Part shown: positions 46,147 to 54,947 of the stretch, one piece after another
Numbering within the stretch: position 1 is the first letter of the stretch
Layout: each line of letters opens with the position of its first letter
Source of the DNA: Bacteroidota bacterium
GTDB lineage: Bacteria > Bacteroidota > Bacteroidia > AKYH767-A > 2013-40CM-41-45
Direction: 5' to 3'
Assembly (NCBI GenBank): GCA_016720655.1
Contig: JADKKE010000005.1
Span: forward strand, 158,696-222,695
DNA length: 64,000 nt
Position numbers and translations under genes: made by a program
The notes under the pieces: generated by a model
The model's database searches: none
What the model was told of the DNA's origin: nothing
What the model saw: only the letters and a program-made list of their open reading frames with translations

Positions 46147-47019
46147 TTATTTCTCAAAGTCCAGATTTGGTTCGGTTCTTTTTGTTCCGGTCAGGGGAAC
46201 TGATTTATTTACTACCTCTATTTGCAATTTTTCAAACCAAATTTGCCCAACACCATTTAACAAAGCCCCAAATAAAATGTTAGAAGCATTTTTGGGCACC
46301 TCCAAAACAATTTCATATTTCTTCCAGTCCGTAGTTCCCTTTACTGCTCTGTCTTGCATGTTATCAAATGCCAACGGCTTTTGAGAACTTGCCTGATCGA
46401 CCCGCAACCAAAAGCCAGCCCAACCTTTGACGTCAAGCGATTTCATGTATCCGCTCAATTTGATTCGCTTCCCAATATAGTCATCCGGTAAAAAATCCTG
46501 CATTAAAGTTCCAAAGCCCTGAATCTTTGGTTCCAATGACTTTATAGTAAGCACTTTTTTTCCGTCCTGTCCCGGAATTGAATCAATCAGCATTTGATAA
46601 CTGGTTGATTCGTTACCCGATCTGTACCAGCCGGTCGGTAATTTATTTCGTTTCACACGGTCAAGCAAAGGTTCCCAACGTTTGTCTGAATGCAATGCAG
46701 TAAAATCTTCTTCCGCGACAATTTCGTCCAATTTTGAATACCCAATTTTGTTTACCATTCGATCAAGGTATTCGAATGCACTATCCGTAACATTTGCTAA
46801 TGCCCAGGCTCGGGCAGCTTTGTATCGATCCATTGGAGTACTTTTCCACTCAAATGTTTTAAATGCTAAAGAATAATTTTCAGCAGCGCTTTTATATTCA
46901 TTCAATTTAAACAAAGAGTCTGCCTTTTCAATAAAGACGTTGTACTGGGCCGGAGGCACTTGAGCGTAGATTGGATTTAATACAAGGACGAGAAAAACGG
47001 AAATACTAAAGTTCATCAT
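46147..47019 (-). CDS. Secreted protein with TPR-like N-terminus and beta-sandwich-like C-terminus
   Basis: A 290-residue protein with a signal peptide (MMNFSISVFLVLVLNPIYAQ). Residues 28-120 contain a TPR-like helical pair (FIEKADSLFKLNEYKSAAEN YSLAF; RAWALANVTDSAFEYLDRM). Residues 125-280 read like a carbohydrate-binding-module sandwich (GTLMQDFLPDDYIGKRIKLS GYMK, WAGFWLRVDQ, WKKYEIVLEVPKNASNILFG). The second part recurs in Bacteroidota as a transcription-regulator effector-like domain. Function unknown. Confidence 0.65.
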   Translation of the reverse strand: MMNFSISVFLVLVLNPIYAQVPPAQYNVFIEKADSLFKLNEYKSAAENYSLAFKTFEWKSTPMDRYKAARAWALANVTDSAFEYLDRMVNKIGYSKLDEIVAEEDFTALHSDKRWEPLLDRVKRNKLPTGWYRSGNESTSYQMLIDSIPGQDGKKVLTIKSLEPKIQGFGTLMQDFLPDDYIGKRIKLSGYMKSLDVKGWAGFWLRVDQASSQKPLAFDNMQDRAVKGTTDWKKYEIVLEVPKNASNILFGALLNGVGQIWFEKLQIEVVNKSVPLTGTKRTEPNLDFEK

Positions 47020-47079
47020 TGGAGATGATTTAAATGTCAGAACTGGACAGTGCTGAAAATCTAAATGTTATCGGATGTT

Positions 47080-47547
47080 TCATTTAAAAGTAAACGTTTC
47101 TTCTTTACATAAATCACAAGTAAAGGAAAATAATCGTTTTGTATTGGGTCCAAGTTTTACAGCGATTCCATCGTAATACTTTTTGGCAAGAATCATATCC
47201 GTAAAAACCTTAATTGTCCAAGTGGCCACCGGGCTATCAAGTGAAATATAAGATTTTAAATCCAAAAAACCAAACTTTATAGTATCTGCGTTAATCACAA
47301 ATTGTAACTCATGGCTGGTATTCTTCAAGAATCCAATTTTTTCTACAAATCTATTTGAATCAATAGATAAATTAATTACTGTGTCATTAGTAGTAATTAA
47401 TATACTCCTAATTGTATCAGAAACATTTAATGCATTATCCTTCCAAAGAATAATTTCCACTTTTCGATTATTGCTTCTTATTTCCTGGCAGAATACTTTT
47501 GTCAAAAATAGAATAGAGATTGTCAAAATAGTTAATGTATGTTTCAT
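47080..47547 (-). CDS. Secreted protein of unknown function (putative gene cassette)
   Basis: A 155-residue protein with a signal peptide (HTLTILTISILFLTKVFCQ). The mature part is beta-rich (RKVEIILWKDNALNVSDTIR, SHELQFVINADTIKFGFLDL) and ends with a CDLC pair. No family is recognised. Upstream (minus strand) it is preceded by ...AACGTTATCGG at 47580 and followed by CCGATAAC at 47064, 16 bp after the stop. These complementary boundary motifs are what integron cassettes show. Confidence 0.6.
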   Translation of the reverse strand: MKHTLTILTISILFLTKVFCQEIRSNNRKVEIILWKDNALNVSDTIRSILITTNDTVINLSIDSNRFVEKIGFLKNTSHELQFVINADTIKFGFLDLKSYISLDSPVATWTIKVFTDMILAKKYYDGIAVKLGPNTKRLFSFTCDLCKEETFTFK

Positions 47548-47579
47548 AGAAAATCTTTCTGTTTTCTTGCGACCCCTGA

Positions 47580-47672
47580 TATCCGATAACGTTTAGTATT
47601 GCAACAGTATTATATTTTCCAAAAAAAATAAAAATGGAAATTAAGAACGCTATGGCAATGCGGTGTTCTATC
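47580..47672 (-). repeat. attC-like imperfect inverted repeat, site 1 (weak)
   Basis: On the minus strand the site begins GATAGAAC 7 bp after the DUF1801 stop and ends TAAACGTTATCGG 33 bp before the next start. The inner arms GCATTGCC and GTTGCAATAC pair partly. It matches the layout of the stronger sites at 56306 and 57664, but the outer arm has AGAAC in place of TAAC, so this is a degenerate member or coincidence. Confidence 0.35.
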
Positions 47673-47678
47673 TCACTA

Positions 47679-48149
47679 CTATTTCTTCTTTGTTTTCGGC
47701 AAATATTTTTCCTCATACAGGTTAATCCATTCCTTAGCGCTCATCTTTTTCATTAATTCAGCAATGAGTTTATAGGGAATCTCCTCCATCTTCTTAAAAC
47801 GCACACAACTCTTACCCATATCCAGTTTTTGCTTGCTGTGTTTAGGATACTCGCTCACAAACCATTTTAATAATTTGGGGTCAGCATAAATCCCCATGTG
47901 GTAAAAATTTATGGATCCTTTTTGCGAGGCAATACCCACAAAAGGCAAGGGCTCCTCCGGTTTGCAATGGTAACCTGCCGGGTAAAGTTTATGCGGTACC
48001 ACATAACCCAGACCACCGTAACTAATCCCGGGCTCAAATCCTTTGGGCAGGTTTTTTACGATTACATCATGTAGTTTATTAAAGGGCTCAAGCCTGTCTT
48101 CAGGCAGATTCAATAAAATTTCCATAACGGTTTTGCCATTCGCTTTCAT
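47679..48149 (-). CDS. DUF1801 domain protein
   Basis: A 156-residue protein: VMEILLNLPEDRLEPFNKLH at the start, GFEPGISYGGLGYVVPHKLY in the centre, INFYHMGIYADPKLLKWFVS and SKQKLDMGKSCVRFKKMEEI PYKLIAEL at the end, all typical of the larger DUF1801 subgroup. Cytoplasmic, unknown function. The end of the gene abuts the attC-like site. The frame is intact. Confidence 0.85.
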   Translation of the reverse strand: MKANGKTVMEILLNLPEDRLEPFNKLHDVIVKNLPKGFEPGISYGGLGYVVPHKLYPAGYHCKPEEPLPFVGIASQKGSINFYHMGIYADPKLLKWFVSEYPKHSKQKLDMGKSCVRFKKMEEIPYKLIAELMKKMSAKEWINLYEEKYLPKTKKK

Positions 48150-48506
48150 GGGACTTTTGTTTAAATCAAATATACAATTTTTTCATCTTCCTGGCTGTCG
48201 GCGGTTTACTGAAATTTTGAGAAATCAGAAATAATTACTAAAATAAAAATTGCCAAAACCAGGGAAAAAATCAGATTCCCAAAAATTCCATACTATTTTT
48301 TTCGAGAATTTATTTGCCCATACTGTGAGCCTCGCAGAGCATGAACAAAACCAATCGAACTAATTATTCCGGAAGCAAGAATTGGAATTATCCCATTCTT
48401 TATAAAAAGACGCCTAACGACCAAACTTTACACCAGCACCATTTGTGGGTTAATTCGGCGCAAATTCGTAAGAAGCTATGAGAAGAATTTTTCAGGGAGC
48501 GTACAT
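48150..48506. other. Intergenic with a possible attC-type end motif
   Basis: The only item I see is GGTCGTTAGGCG (minus strand) at about 48411-48422, which contains GTTAGGC, an exact match to the attC R' core GTTRRRY. AATTAAC lies about 45 bp before it on the same strand. The arms between are short and pair poorly, so I do not call a full site. Confidence 0.35.
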
Positions 48507-49415
48507 TCAAAAAACCTTCTTGCCTTTTCCTGTCGTAATCAAACTGAATAAACTTTGTTGTACAAGCATTTCCCATGCACCTGAACAATCACCATAACAT
48601 TGAAATTTGGGGACCAATCCAAGGTGAGTGAAGCGCATTTGGGTCTTGCCATTTATTTCGGTGATTTCAAAAATAATTTTCGTACCGTTCCATTCTTCCT
48701 TGTTCTTAAAGGAATTCAAATTGCTTTCTATGACAAGCCAGACCACTTTTTCATTTGGAATAAGTTCAACCAGTTTTTGTTTTGAAAAATGGATGCCCGG
48801 CATACGATATTCAAATTCATCGTTCAGTTGAGTTGGACTACCCTTAATTTCTCCCTGCCACCATTTGCTTACATTATTAATTGCCTTGAAAACCTCTTCC
48901 GGTGTCTGGTTTACGAAAAAAGTGGTTGTGAAATTTGCTGTTAATCGTTTCTCATCTTCCGTTTGAGGCTTGTCTTTGCCATTGGGAAGGCCTTTGCCTG
49001 TTGCTATTAAACTGTATAAACTTTTTTGAATGTAAGTTGTCCAGGCACCTTGACAAATATCATAACACTCAAGTTCCGGAACCAAACCTATTTGGGTGAA
49101 TTGAAGTTGCGTTTGATTTTCTTTTTCCGAGATCTCAAAAATAATTTTGTTGCCCTTCCATTCGTTTTTGTCTTTTGTGAAACTAAAATAATTGTCCATC
49201 ACCAACCAAACTACTTTCTTGTTTGGAACGAACTCAATTATTTTCATTTTACACCGATGCACATCCTGGTAATGATATGCCCACTCCTCATTGAGTTTGT
49301 CTGTTCGGCCTTCAATTTCTTCACTCCACCAGGCACGAACATTGTTGATAGCATTGAAAACATCCGCTGCGGAATTATCAACCAAAATTGTGGTTGTAAA
49401 ATTGTGATTGCTCAT
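48507..49415 (-). CDS. Tandem SRPBCC (AHSA1-like) fusion protein
   Basis: A 302-residue protein made of two SRPBCC domains of about 145 residues. Each has FTTT(I/F)..., VFNAINNVRAWW / VFKAINNVSKWW, a VPNKKVVWLVMDNYFSF / IPNEKVVWLVIESNLNSF strand and FTQIGLVPELECYDICQGAW / FTHLGLVPKFQCYGDCSGAW. The repeats are about half identical, showing an internal duplication. It is the third gene of an SRPBCC-ArsR-SRPBCC operon. A truncated relative lies at 22540. Ligand unknown. Confidence 0.9.
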   Translation of the reverse strand: MSNHNFTTTILVDNSAADVFNAINNVRAWWSEEIEGRTDKLNEEWAYHYQDVHRCKMKIIEFVPNKKVVWLVMDNYFSFTKDKNEWKGNKIIFEISEKENQTQLQFTQIGLVPELECYDICQGAWTTYIQKSLYSLIATGKGLPNGKDKPQTEDEKRLTANFTTTFFVNQTPEEVFKAINNVSKWWQGEIKGSPTQLNDEFEYRMPGIHFSKQKLVELIPNEKVVWLVIESNLNSFKNKEEWNGTKIIFEITEINGKTQMRFTHLGLVPKFQCYGDCSGAWEMLVQQSLFSLITTGKGKKVF

Positions 49416-49424
49416 TGTATTCTT

Positions 49425-49745
49425 TTATTTTGCTTTATTGTTTAAAATCATTTGCAATTTTTTCAGTTTTCCATCCCAAAATTTATCAAAGTAATTAATG
49501 AAATCCTGAATCTCATCAAAGCCATCCTGTTTCAAAACACAGTGACGTTCTCTACCAATGTCCGTAATGGAAATGAATCCGGCGGTGTAAAGAATTTTAA
49601 TGTGTTTTGAAACAGCAGGCCGACTCATGTCAAAATTTTCCGCCAGGGAATTTATTGTCATGCTGTCTTTTGAAAGCATTGTCAGTATTTGTCTGCGGCT
49701 TGGGTCGGCAATTACCTGAAAGGCATCAAGCGTTTGCGTTCTCAT
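49425..49745 (-). CDS. ArsR-family winged-helix repressor
   Basis: A 106-residue protein. IADPSRRQILTMLSKDSMTI, LAENFDMSRPAVSKHIKILY and AGFISITDIGRERHCVLKQD give the complete ArsR wing-HTH. No metal-binding ELCVCDL motif is present. This subgroup is regularly paired with AHSA1/SRPBCC genes. It overlaps the SRPBCC start-gene by 4 bp (ATGA) and is 9 bp ahead of the tandem SRPBCC. It probably represses its own operon through the palindrome at 50184. Confidence 0.92.
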   Translation of the reverse strand: MRTQTLDAFQVIADPSRRQILTMLSKDSMTINSLAENFDMSRPAVSKHIKILYTAGFISITDIGRERHCVLKQDGFDEIQDFINYFDKFWDGKLKKLQMILNNKAK

Positions 49746-50152
49746 TTTTTACCCGCTTTGAAAAGTTCACCCAATTTATTGACCAGAAACATCCAACCAC
49801 TGTTGTGTGCAGACAAATCTTTGAACAGCTCAAATCCGCTGTGAACCAATAACAATTCGGTTCCGCCTTCCATCGGAGTTAGCGTCCAGCTTACTTTTGA
49901 AGTATAAGGCGTTTTGGTTACTGCCCAATCGTTTTTCCATATATAGGAAAGATTTGTAAAAGGCTTCACCTCTGACACTTCGCAGACGACAAACGAATTA
50001 TTGGGATTTGTAAAACGAAAATGATGTCCGACAACGGGCTTAAAATCGCTTGGCATCAGCCATTGTTCCATCAATTCGGGCTTGGTTAAATACTCCCAAA
50101 CTTCTTGTGGCGTTTGAGAGAAATAAAACGTGTGTTTAATTTCCTTTTGCAT
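49742..50152 (-). CDS. SRPBCC (AHSA1-like) protein
   Basis: A 136-residue protein: IKHTFYFSQTPQEVWEYLTK, EQWLMPSDFKPVVGHHFRF, VVCEVSEVKPFTNLSYIWKN, VSWTLTPMEGGTELLLVHSG and a final helix. It is a single complete helix-grip domain and the first gene of the operon; its stop overlaps the ArsR start by 4 bp. It likely binds a hydrophobic ligand and may belong to a small stress-response unit under ArsR control. Confidence 0.9.
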   Translation of the reverse strand: MQKEIKHTFYFSQTPQEVWEYLTKPELMEQWLMPSDFKPVVGHHFRFTNPNNSFVVCEVSEVKPFTNLSYIWKNDWAVTKTPYTSKVSWTLTPMEGGTELLLVHSGFELFKDLSAHNSGWMFLVNKLGELFKAGKK

Positions 50153-50174
50153 ATTGAGTAAATTTTAGGTTACG

Positions 50175-50207
50175 CAAATATATGTAACTTTAAAGTTACC
50201 TAACAAA
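50175..50207 (-). promoter_or_regulatory. Promoter with embedded ArsR-type operator
   Basis: On the minus strand, -33 TTTG lies at 50204-50207 and -7 TATATTTG at 50175-50182, with a 21-bp spacer. Within the spacer is a perfect 16-bp palindrome GTAACTTTAAAGTTAC (50184-50199). The first start codon is 23 bp downstream of the -7 box. A repressor bound here would block RNA polymerase directly. Confidence 0.8.
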
Positions 50208-50426
50208 TTTTAATCAAAATATTTTCAGACTGGCTGTTTTTTTTACTTTTTTGGCTGTTCGGGACGCAATTTTGGGTGCAGGAAACAAATTGCGTGTATA
50301 CGATGGGTGTGTGTTTACGAACAATTGTTCATTCAGGGAACAGAACCTTCTTCAACCATATAAAGTCTGTGGAGTACGAAATTCCGCCTATTGCAAATGT
50401 GTTGTAAGCGGATATATTCATTTTTT

Positions 50427-50888
50427 TTATAAGAAAGGTCCTGTCGGTACAATTGCCATTAAGATTTCCAACCATAAATTAATTACGAATACAATTCCAA
50501 AAGCAATAGAGGTCCATCTATATGTCTTTTTCGAAATTGTTGTTTTCAGTCCAATTAATTGAGCTACAAAAGTTAAAATTGTCTGCAAGAATATGGCATT
50601 GAGAAAAACTTCATTTTGCTTTTTCACATACGCTTTCTTGTCTACCAAGTCTTTCCAAATGGTGTCATTACCACGCCAGTTGTCTGCAGCTTTCATTTTG
50701 TTTTCGTCTGCACTTTTCCAGTAAGCGATGTCAAGTTGAGATATTTTCTTGTCATTGTATATTCTCCAGGTTATGAAAAATGAAAACAGTAAAGTCCAAA
50801 TTGGAATTGTCAACAGCCAAATTCTTTTGTCAGCTCGATAAATTAATACCAATACAACATTTAATGCCAATAGCAGCAAGTAGATCAT
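50427..50888 (-). CDS. Membrane protein of unknown function
   Basis: A 153-residue protein with about four hydrophobic segments (MIYLLLLALNVVLVLIYRA; WLLTIPIWTLLFSFFITWRI; NAIFLQTILTFVAQLIGL; IAFGIVFVINLWLEILMAIV) and a ~55-residue soluble loop (LDIAYWKSADENKMKAADNW). No family recognised. It is intact and located in the accessory region between the ArsR operon and the DKNYY gene; the gap 50208-50426 shows nothing else. Confidence 0.6.
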   Translation of the reverse strand: MIYLLLLALNVVLVLIYRADKRIWLLTIPIWTLLFSFFITWRIYNDKKISQLDIAYWKSADENKMKAADNWRGNDTIWKDLVDKKAYVKKQNEVFLNAIFLQTILTFVAQLIGLKTTISKKTYRWTSIAFGIVFVINLWLEILMAIVPTGPFL

Positions 50889-50965
50889 TTATCTGTGTCA
50901 CTTTGTGCGTTGTCTTTTACCATTTCCACTAGCTCTTTGAAGTTTTCAAGGAAAGATGATTAATC

Positions 50966-51730
50966 TCATTGTACGGCTTTACCTTCAAAATATTTTCCGT
51001 TTTTGTCTTCTGCGTCGATAGTTTCTTTGTTTACCAATTTGAATGTTTTCGGGTCGGCAGCTTCAATTTTTACGAGTCCGAAATAAACAGATTTGTCGTC
51101 AACAAAATAACAATTACCACAATTCCAACAACCACGGTCAGGGTTTAACACTTTGATAGTTTTGGGATCTGCTCCCATAATTATTTCAAAGTCGTCAGGA
51201 ACTCCGCCATAAAAAACATGGTATTCATCCGTCCCTCCTCCAACACTGTCAAAAGGAATAAATGTCCTTGGGTCAGCACCGGTAACCTCAACAGGATAAT
51301 CTCCGTCCGAGTTGCTACCCCAGGTAAATACCTTTCCTTTATTTTGAAAGAAGCCGTGCTTTATTTGTCTGTATGATTTTAGGTCCAGGAAGCCGGAGAT
51401 ATCTTTGAAATACTCCAAATAAACCGATGTGTCATTACTCGCTGGTCGGAAGCTCACATTAAGAATGTAAATTTTTCCAATACGGTCTCTGAAAATATTG
51501 TCAACTACTTTTTTGAAATTAATGGTATCGTCAACAGGGTCGGTGAAAAATTCTTTGTTGCTTTTGTCCTGAACGAACTCAACTATATTATTACCAGTCA
51601 AACCTCCTCTTGATTTTAATATTGTCTGTCCATATGAATAAAAACTCATGAGAATCACAAAAGCTAATATTGAAAAGGGCTTTCTAAAAAAGGCTTGCCA
51701 TGATTGTTCGTTACTTGTCCAAATGTTCAT
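50966..51730 (-). CDS. DKNYY-family secreted protein
   Basis: A 254-residue protein with a signal-anchor (FSILAFVILMSFYSYGQ). The body has repeated GADPRTFIPFD, GADPKTIKVLNPDRGCWNCG and AADPKTFKLVNKE units and DDKSVYFGLVKIE, the DKNYY pattern (ADPKTFxxLDxxYAKDKxxVYY). Such proteins are extracytoplasmic and of unknown function. A long N-terminal part before the first unit is beta-rich. The frame is intact. Confidence 0.75.
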   Translation of the reverse strand: MNIWTSNEQSWQAFFRKPFSILAFVILMSFYSYGQTILKSRGGLTGNNIVEFVQDKSNKEFFTDPVDDTINFKKVVDNIFRDRIGKIYILNVSFRPASNDTSVYLEYFKDISGFLDLKSYRQIKHGFFQNKGKVFTWGSNSDGDYPVEVTGADPRTFIPFDSVGGGTDEYHVFYGGVPDDFEIIMGADPKTIKVLNPDRGCWNCGNCYFVDDKSVYFGLVKIEAADPKTFKLVNKETIDAEDKNGKYFEGKAVQ

Positions 51731-51922
51731 TTAGTATTGTCAAAACTTGCCAATAATTTAGAACGTTTTTAAGGAATTTAAAAAATTGAGATTAGATGTA
51801 CAACGTTTGTTTTAGCAAACTCAGAGCTCCACTTTAAAATAAAATTTAACCTTTCTGTCATGCGTTAAGCTATTATCATCAATTTCATTTTTCCATTCTA
51901 TTTTGTCACGTCTTTTTGTTTA

Positions 51923-53165
51923 TTACTCCCAGGGTCCTTGCTGTTTAACCTGATAAAATCGTTTGCCATCAAATCGATAGAGCCCGGCTCCTGTACCCCA
52001 CCACATATTTCCAGACCTGTCCTGATACATGCTTTGAACACAACAGTTAATCCCGTCTTTATCGGTAAACACAGTGAATGCTTTTGAATTCGAAATCGAA
52101 GGGTCGTATCTCGTTGTGCTACCTCTGGTTGTAATCCAAATGATCCCGGACTTTTCGATATAAATTCCCCAAACTTCCGTTCCGCCTAATCCGTCTTTGG
52201 TTGTAAACTCAGTGAAACCTGTCTGTCCGGAAGGCAGGACTTTCCCCTGCCCATCTGGCCCTACGCCTCTATCCGTGGCTTGGTCAAGCAGACGCGCATC
52301 ATACCGGCAAATTCCACCCTTCATCGTGAACCAAAAATTACCTGCCTGATCTTGTACCATGCCGCCGGCATAATTATCACCAAGCCTTTTTTCTCAGAAA
52401 TATTTATGATTGCTTTTCTTCGCCCAGCCGATTCTCTTTCTGTAGACGTGGCGAGATAATGCACACTGGGATCATAGCGAAAGACTCCATTGTCTTCTGA
52501 AGCAAACCAAATATTTCCAGATTTGTCTTCCATTATGTCTCTAACTTTTATGGGAGGCAGCAATTGAAATAGCGAAAAGCATTTACCTTCTGTGGTATCG
52601 GCAGAGGGGATATATCGAAAAACTCCGCCATTGGTTCCTACCCATAGGGTACCGGCTTTGTCGATGAGGATACTTTTTCGACCAACATAGATATTGCTCA
52701 AACCATTTTTTTGAGTATAACTTCTAAAGGTTTTTCCATCATATTTAATTGCACCGTGCTCTGTTCCAAACCAGATATTACCATTCCTATCTTCAGCAAT
52801 AGCATGTACGCTATTTCCATAGTCGTGGTCTACACTATCATTACCAAGAAAAAATTCTTTTTTGCTGTAGTATTTTAAAGTTTTCCATCGAATCTTGCGA
52901 CGCTTTGACCAGCTGTACCAAACCAGTAATTTCCTTTTGAATCCTGAAAAATACTTCTGATGTATTGACCTACCAGATCAGAGTCAGAAGAGGGTTCGGA
53001 ATAGGAAAATAAAAAGGGAGGCGTTTCTATTACCACGGAACCTGGTTTGGAATCGCTTGTACCCTTCTTCGGGTTGTTTGCTCCTACCTGACCATTGCAT
53101 GAACTAATAAACAACTCCGCTAAAAACAAAAGGTAAATTGGATGGTGAAAATAAGATCTTCTCAT
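51923..53165 (-). CDS. Propeller-only (Reg_prop repeat) lipoprotein, copy 3, two frameshifts
   Basis: ATG 53165 gives the lipobox LFISSCNGQ. Reg_prop repeats follow (FQDSKGNYWFGTAGQSVARF; IMEDKSGNIWFASEDNGVFR; MYQDRSGNMWWGTGAGLYRF). The frame breaks near 52872 (an A lost from GGAAAACTTTAA) and near 52386 (a G lost from TTGGTGAT). With both restored, one 410-residue protein results. It ends QQGPWE with no further domain. It is upstream of the DKNYY gene and preceded by the promoter module at 53277. Confidence 0.8.
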
Positions 53166-53276
53166 TTCTCTCTGGTTAATGTTGTAAAAAGGTATTTGTG
53201 AAAGGCATAATGTTTCAGGACTAAATTCGTATAAGTATGACATAGAACAATCAAGTCTCGCTCCCGGACCTTTTTC

Positions 53277-53297
53277 GGTTTACTCGAAGATACAAAA
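53277..53297 (-). promoter_or_regulatory. Repeated promoter module, copy 1
   Basis: The minus strand reads TTTTGTATCTTCGAGTAAAC. TATCTTCG (53284-53291) is a near-consensus -7 box. The same TTTGTATCTTCGARTAAACC string occurs at 54.9 and 55.5 kb. It lies 36 bp after the DUF1826 stop and about 110 bp before the propeller start. Confidence 0.55.
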
Positions 53298-53327
53298 TCA
53301 TGTTGTACTGATTTAATTAATTTGCAC

Positions 53328-54034
53328 TCAACAGATCATCAACAACCGATACTCTCCGCTTTTCTCCATTGGTGCACGGTGAACACAAGGAAGAACTTTG
53401 CTTTCGGGATGATCAACTGCCAGGCGCCATAGGTGACCCAGGCCTGCGCTGATCGGGTTTGCCATAGGTTTAGCGCGATAATGCAGATCAAAGAAATGTT
53501 CACTCAAAAACGATTCAAATTCATCTTCTGCGCCACGGTATATTTTTTTGAGTTCATCACGTATTTCGGGAACAAGTACTTTTTGTTCGGCTTGTGAATT
53601 TGGCAAGAGTTCACTCGACTCACCATAATAAGTGCATAAAAAGGTATCGGTTGGTACGGGAGAGCGATCCACATGAAAGGAGTAAACATCGGTTGGAAAA
53701 AACGGGTAGGAATCATCTTTTTCATAGTACCTGATCAGATTTAATACCGGAGAAGCACCATGAGCTTTCAACAACTTCAAATCATTTAAAAAATTTCACG
53801 GGCAAGAAGCCCCTGTTCACTCAACTGAAGTTGGAAAAGATCCTTTTGATCAATTACCGCTATATTTCCATTTACTTCTAACTTCTCAACGATCTCAGAA
53901 AAATCACCGATTAGATTACGCGTCCAGCAAATCGCATTTATTTCATCATGAAAAGGAGTAGAAACAAGATCTTGAAAATTCGTGACACAGTGAATTTGAT
54001 TCTCAGGTTTAGATAAATCGATCATGATGGGCAA
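53328..54034 (-). CDS. DUF1826-like protein, frameshifted
   Basis: The first frame starts at ATG 54034 (or 54025) and carries NAICWTRNLIGDFSEIVEKL to a stop after LLAREIF at 53786. Adding one T to the TTTTTT run restores NDLKLLKAHGASPVLNLIRY, YSFHVDRSPVPTDTFLCTYY and a C-terminus with PCVHRAPMEKSGEYRLLMI. The HVD and late CVHRAP/R motifs resemble an iron/2-oxoglutarate-dioxygenase-like layout as in DUF1826, though the assignment is moderate. Cytoplasmic. Confidence 0.65.
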
Positions 54035-54152
54035 TTTTCGATTGCCGACTTAATCAACTTAATATTTTATGATTCTATCTGTATTTACCAAACATTTTTT
54101 ATACTTCGACATATGCTGTCATCGAATCAACCCGAGCTATGGTTAGGTTAAA

Positions 54153-54797
54153 TTAGATCAACTCTGGCTCATTGAAATGCTTTTTAATATTCCTCCTTTG
54201 CCAGGCATTCAGCCTGTTGCGAACGATGGCCATAGAAACAGCCAATGAAATGCCAGTAGGAAGTGTAAGAGCAAACAATAAGCTGGTGAGCACTAACATT
54301 ACCGGTATTGTGAAGAGAGATATCGCACAATTCATATGAATAAAAAACTCTATTTCGTTCCAAAGGCCCTTGTAGGTTTTTATTTTATTATAAAAATGGA
54401 ATACACCGAGTCCGGACAACACTATAAAGAACGAAACTTCAAAATACGGTTTAAAAAGATGCCCTAACAGAATGAATTCATCGCTCAATCCCGGGCTTGT
54501 CAACATGGCGATCCTCATAATCCATACTAGGTAAACACACATCAGGCCGAAACCAGTCATTAGGGAAACAATCAGTTTAAAGATCAGCTTTAAGTGACCA
54601 ATAAAACGCATAAATGAAATGTAGAAAAGCAATTGAACGCATTGGTCAATCCAGTAAAAGGCCAACAATCTGGCGGGATCCCATTTCAAAAATATCGTGC
54701 CGCTGATGATCAATAGATCAAATAGCGTTGTGAAGTTGGAAAACCGATATCCTAAAAATGTTTTCAATGTTCTAGATTCACCGAGCGCAAATTTCAA
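54153..54797 (-). CDS. Multi-TM membrane protein of unknown function
   Basis: A 214-residue protein with six hydrophobic segments (TTLFDLLIISGTIFLKW; LLAFYWIDQCVQLLFYI; LIFKLIVSLMTGFGLMCVYL; YFEVSFFIVLSGLGVFHFY; MNCAISLFTIPVMLVLTSLL; FALTLPTGISLAVSMAIV). The start at 54797 is TTG (MKFALGE). It follows repeat module A by 75 bp, consistent with a cassette having its own promoter. I do not recognise the family; DUF6498 is a weak possibility. Confidence 0.6.
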   Translation of the reverse strand: MKFALGESRTLKTFLGYRFSNFTTLFDLLIISGTIFLKWDPARLLAFYWIDQCVQLLFYISFMRFIGHLKLIFKLIVSLMTGFGLMCVYLVWIMRIAMLTSPGLSDEFILLGHLFKPYFEVSFFIVLSGLGVFHFYNKIKTYKGLWNEIEFFIHMNCAISLFTIPVMLVLTSLLFALTLPTGISLAVSMAIVRNRLNAWQRRNIKKHFNEPELI

Positions 54798-54871
54798 TTA
54801 CGTCCAATTGATTAAAATGAAATTGAATTCTTAATGTCCGGTCCATATTATGCAAATGAGATATTTACCGT

Positions 54872-54923
54872 TAACGTCCAAGCCTTACCGCCGGGCCTGC
54901 TGTGGTTTATTCGAAGATACAAA
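54872..54923 (-). repeat. Promoter-leader repeat, copy 2 (module A)
   Basis: On the minus strand TTTGTATCTTCGAATAAACC is followed by CCCGGCGGTAAGGCTTGGAC then GTTA. It is nearly identical to copy 3 at 55414-55467 over about 50 bp. It contains a -7-like box and ends in an attC-type GACGTTA. It starts 24 bp after the stop of the 54948 gene. Confidence 0.7.
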
Positions 54924-54947
54924 CTTTCGTCTCGTGGGAGGGCGATG

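Noticed and set aside
47468..47716. 82-codon minus-strand frame spanning a gene start and an attC-like site
   Set aside because: It overlaps the true starts of two genes in another frame and reads through the repeat.
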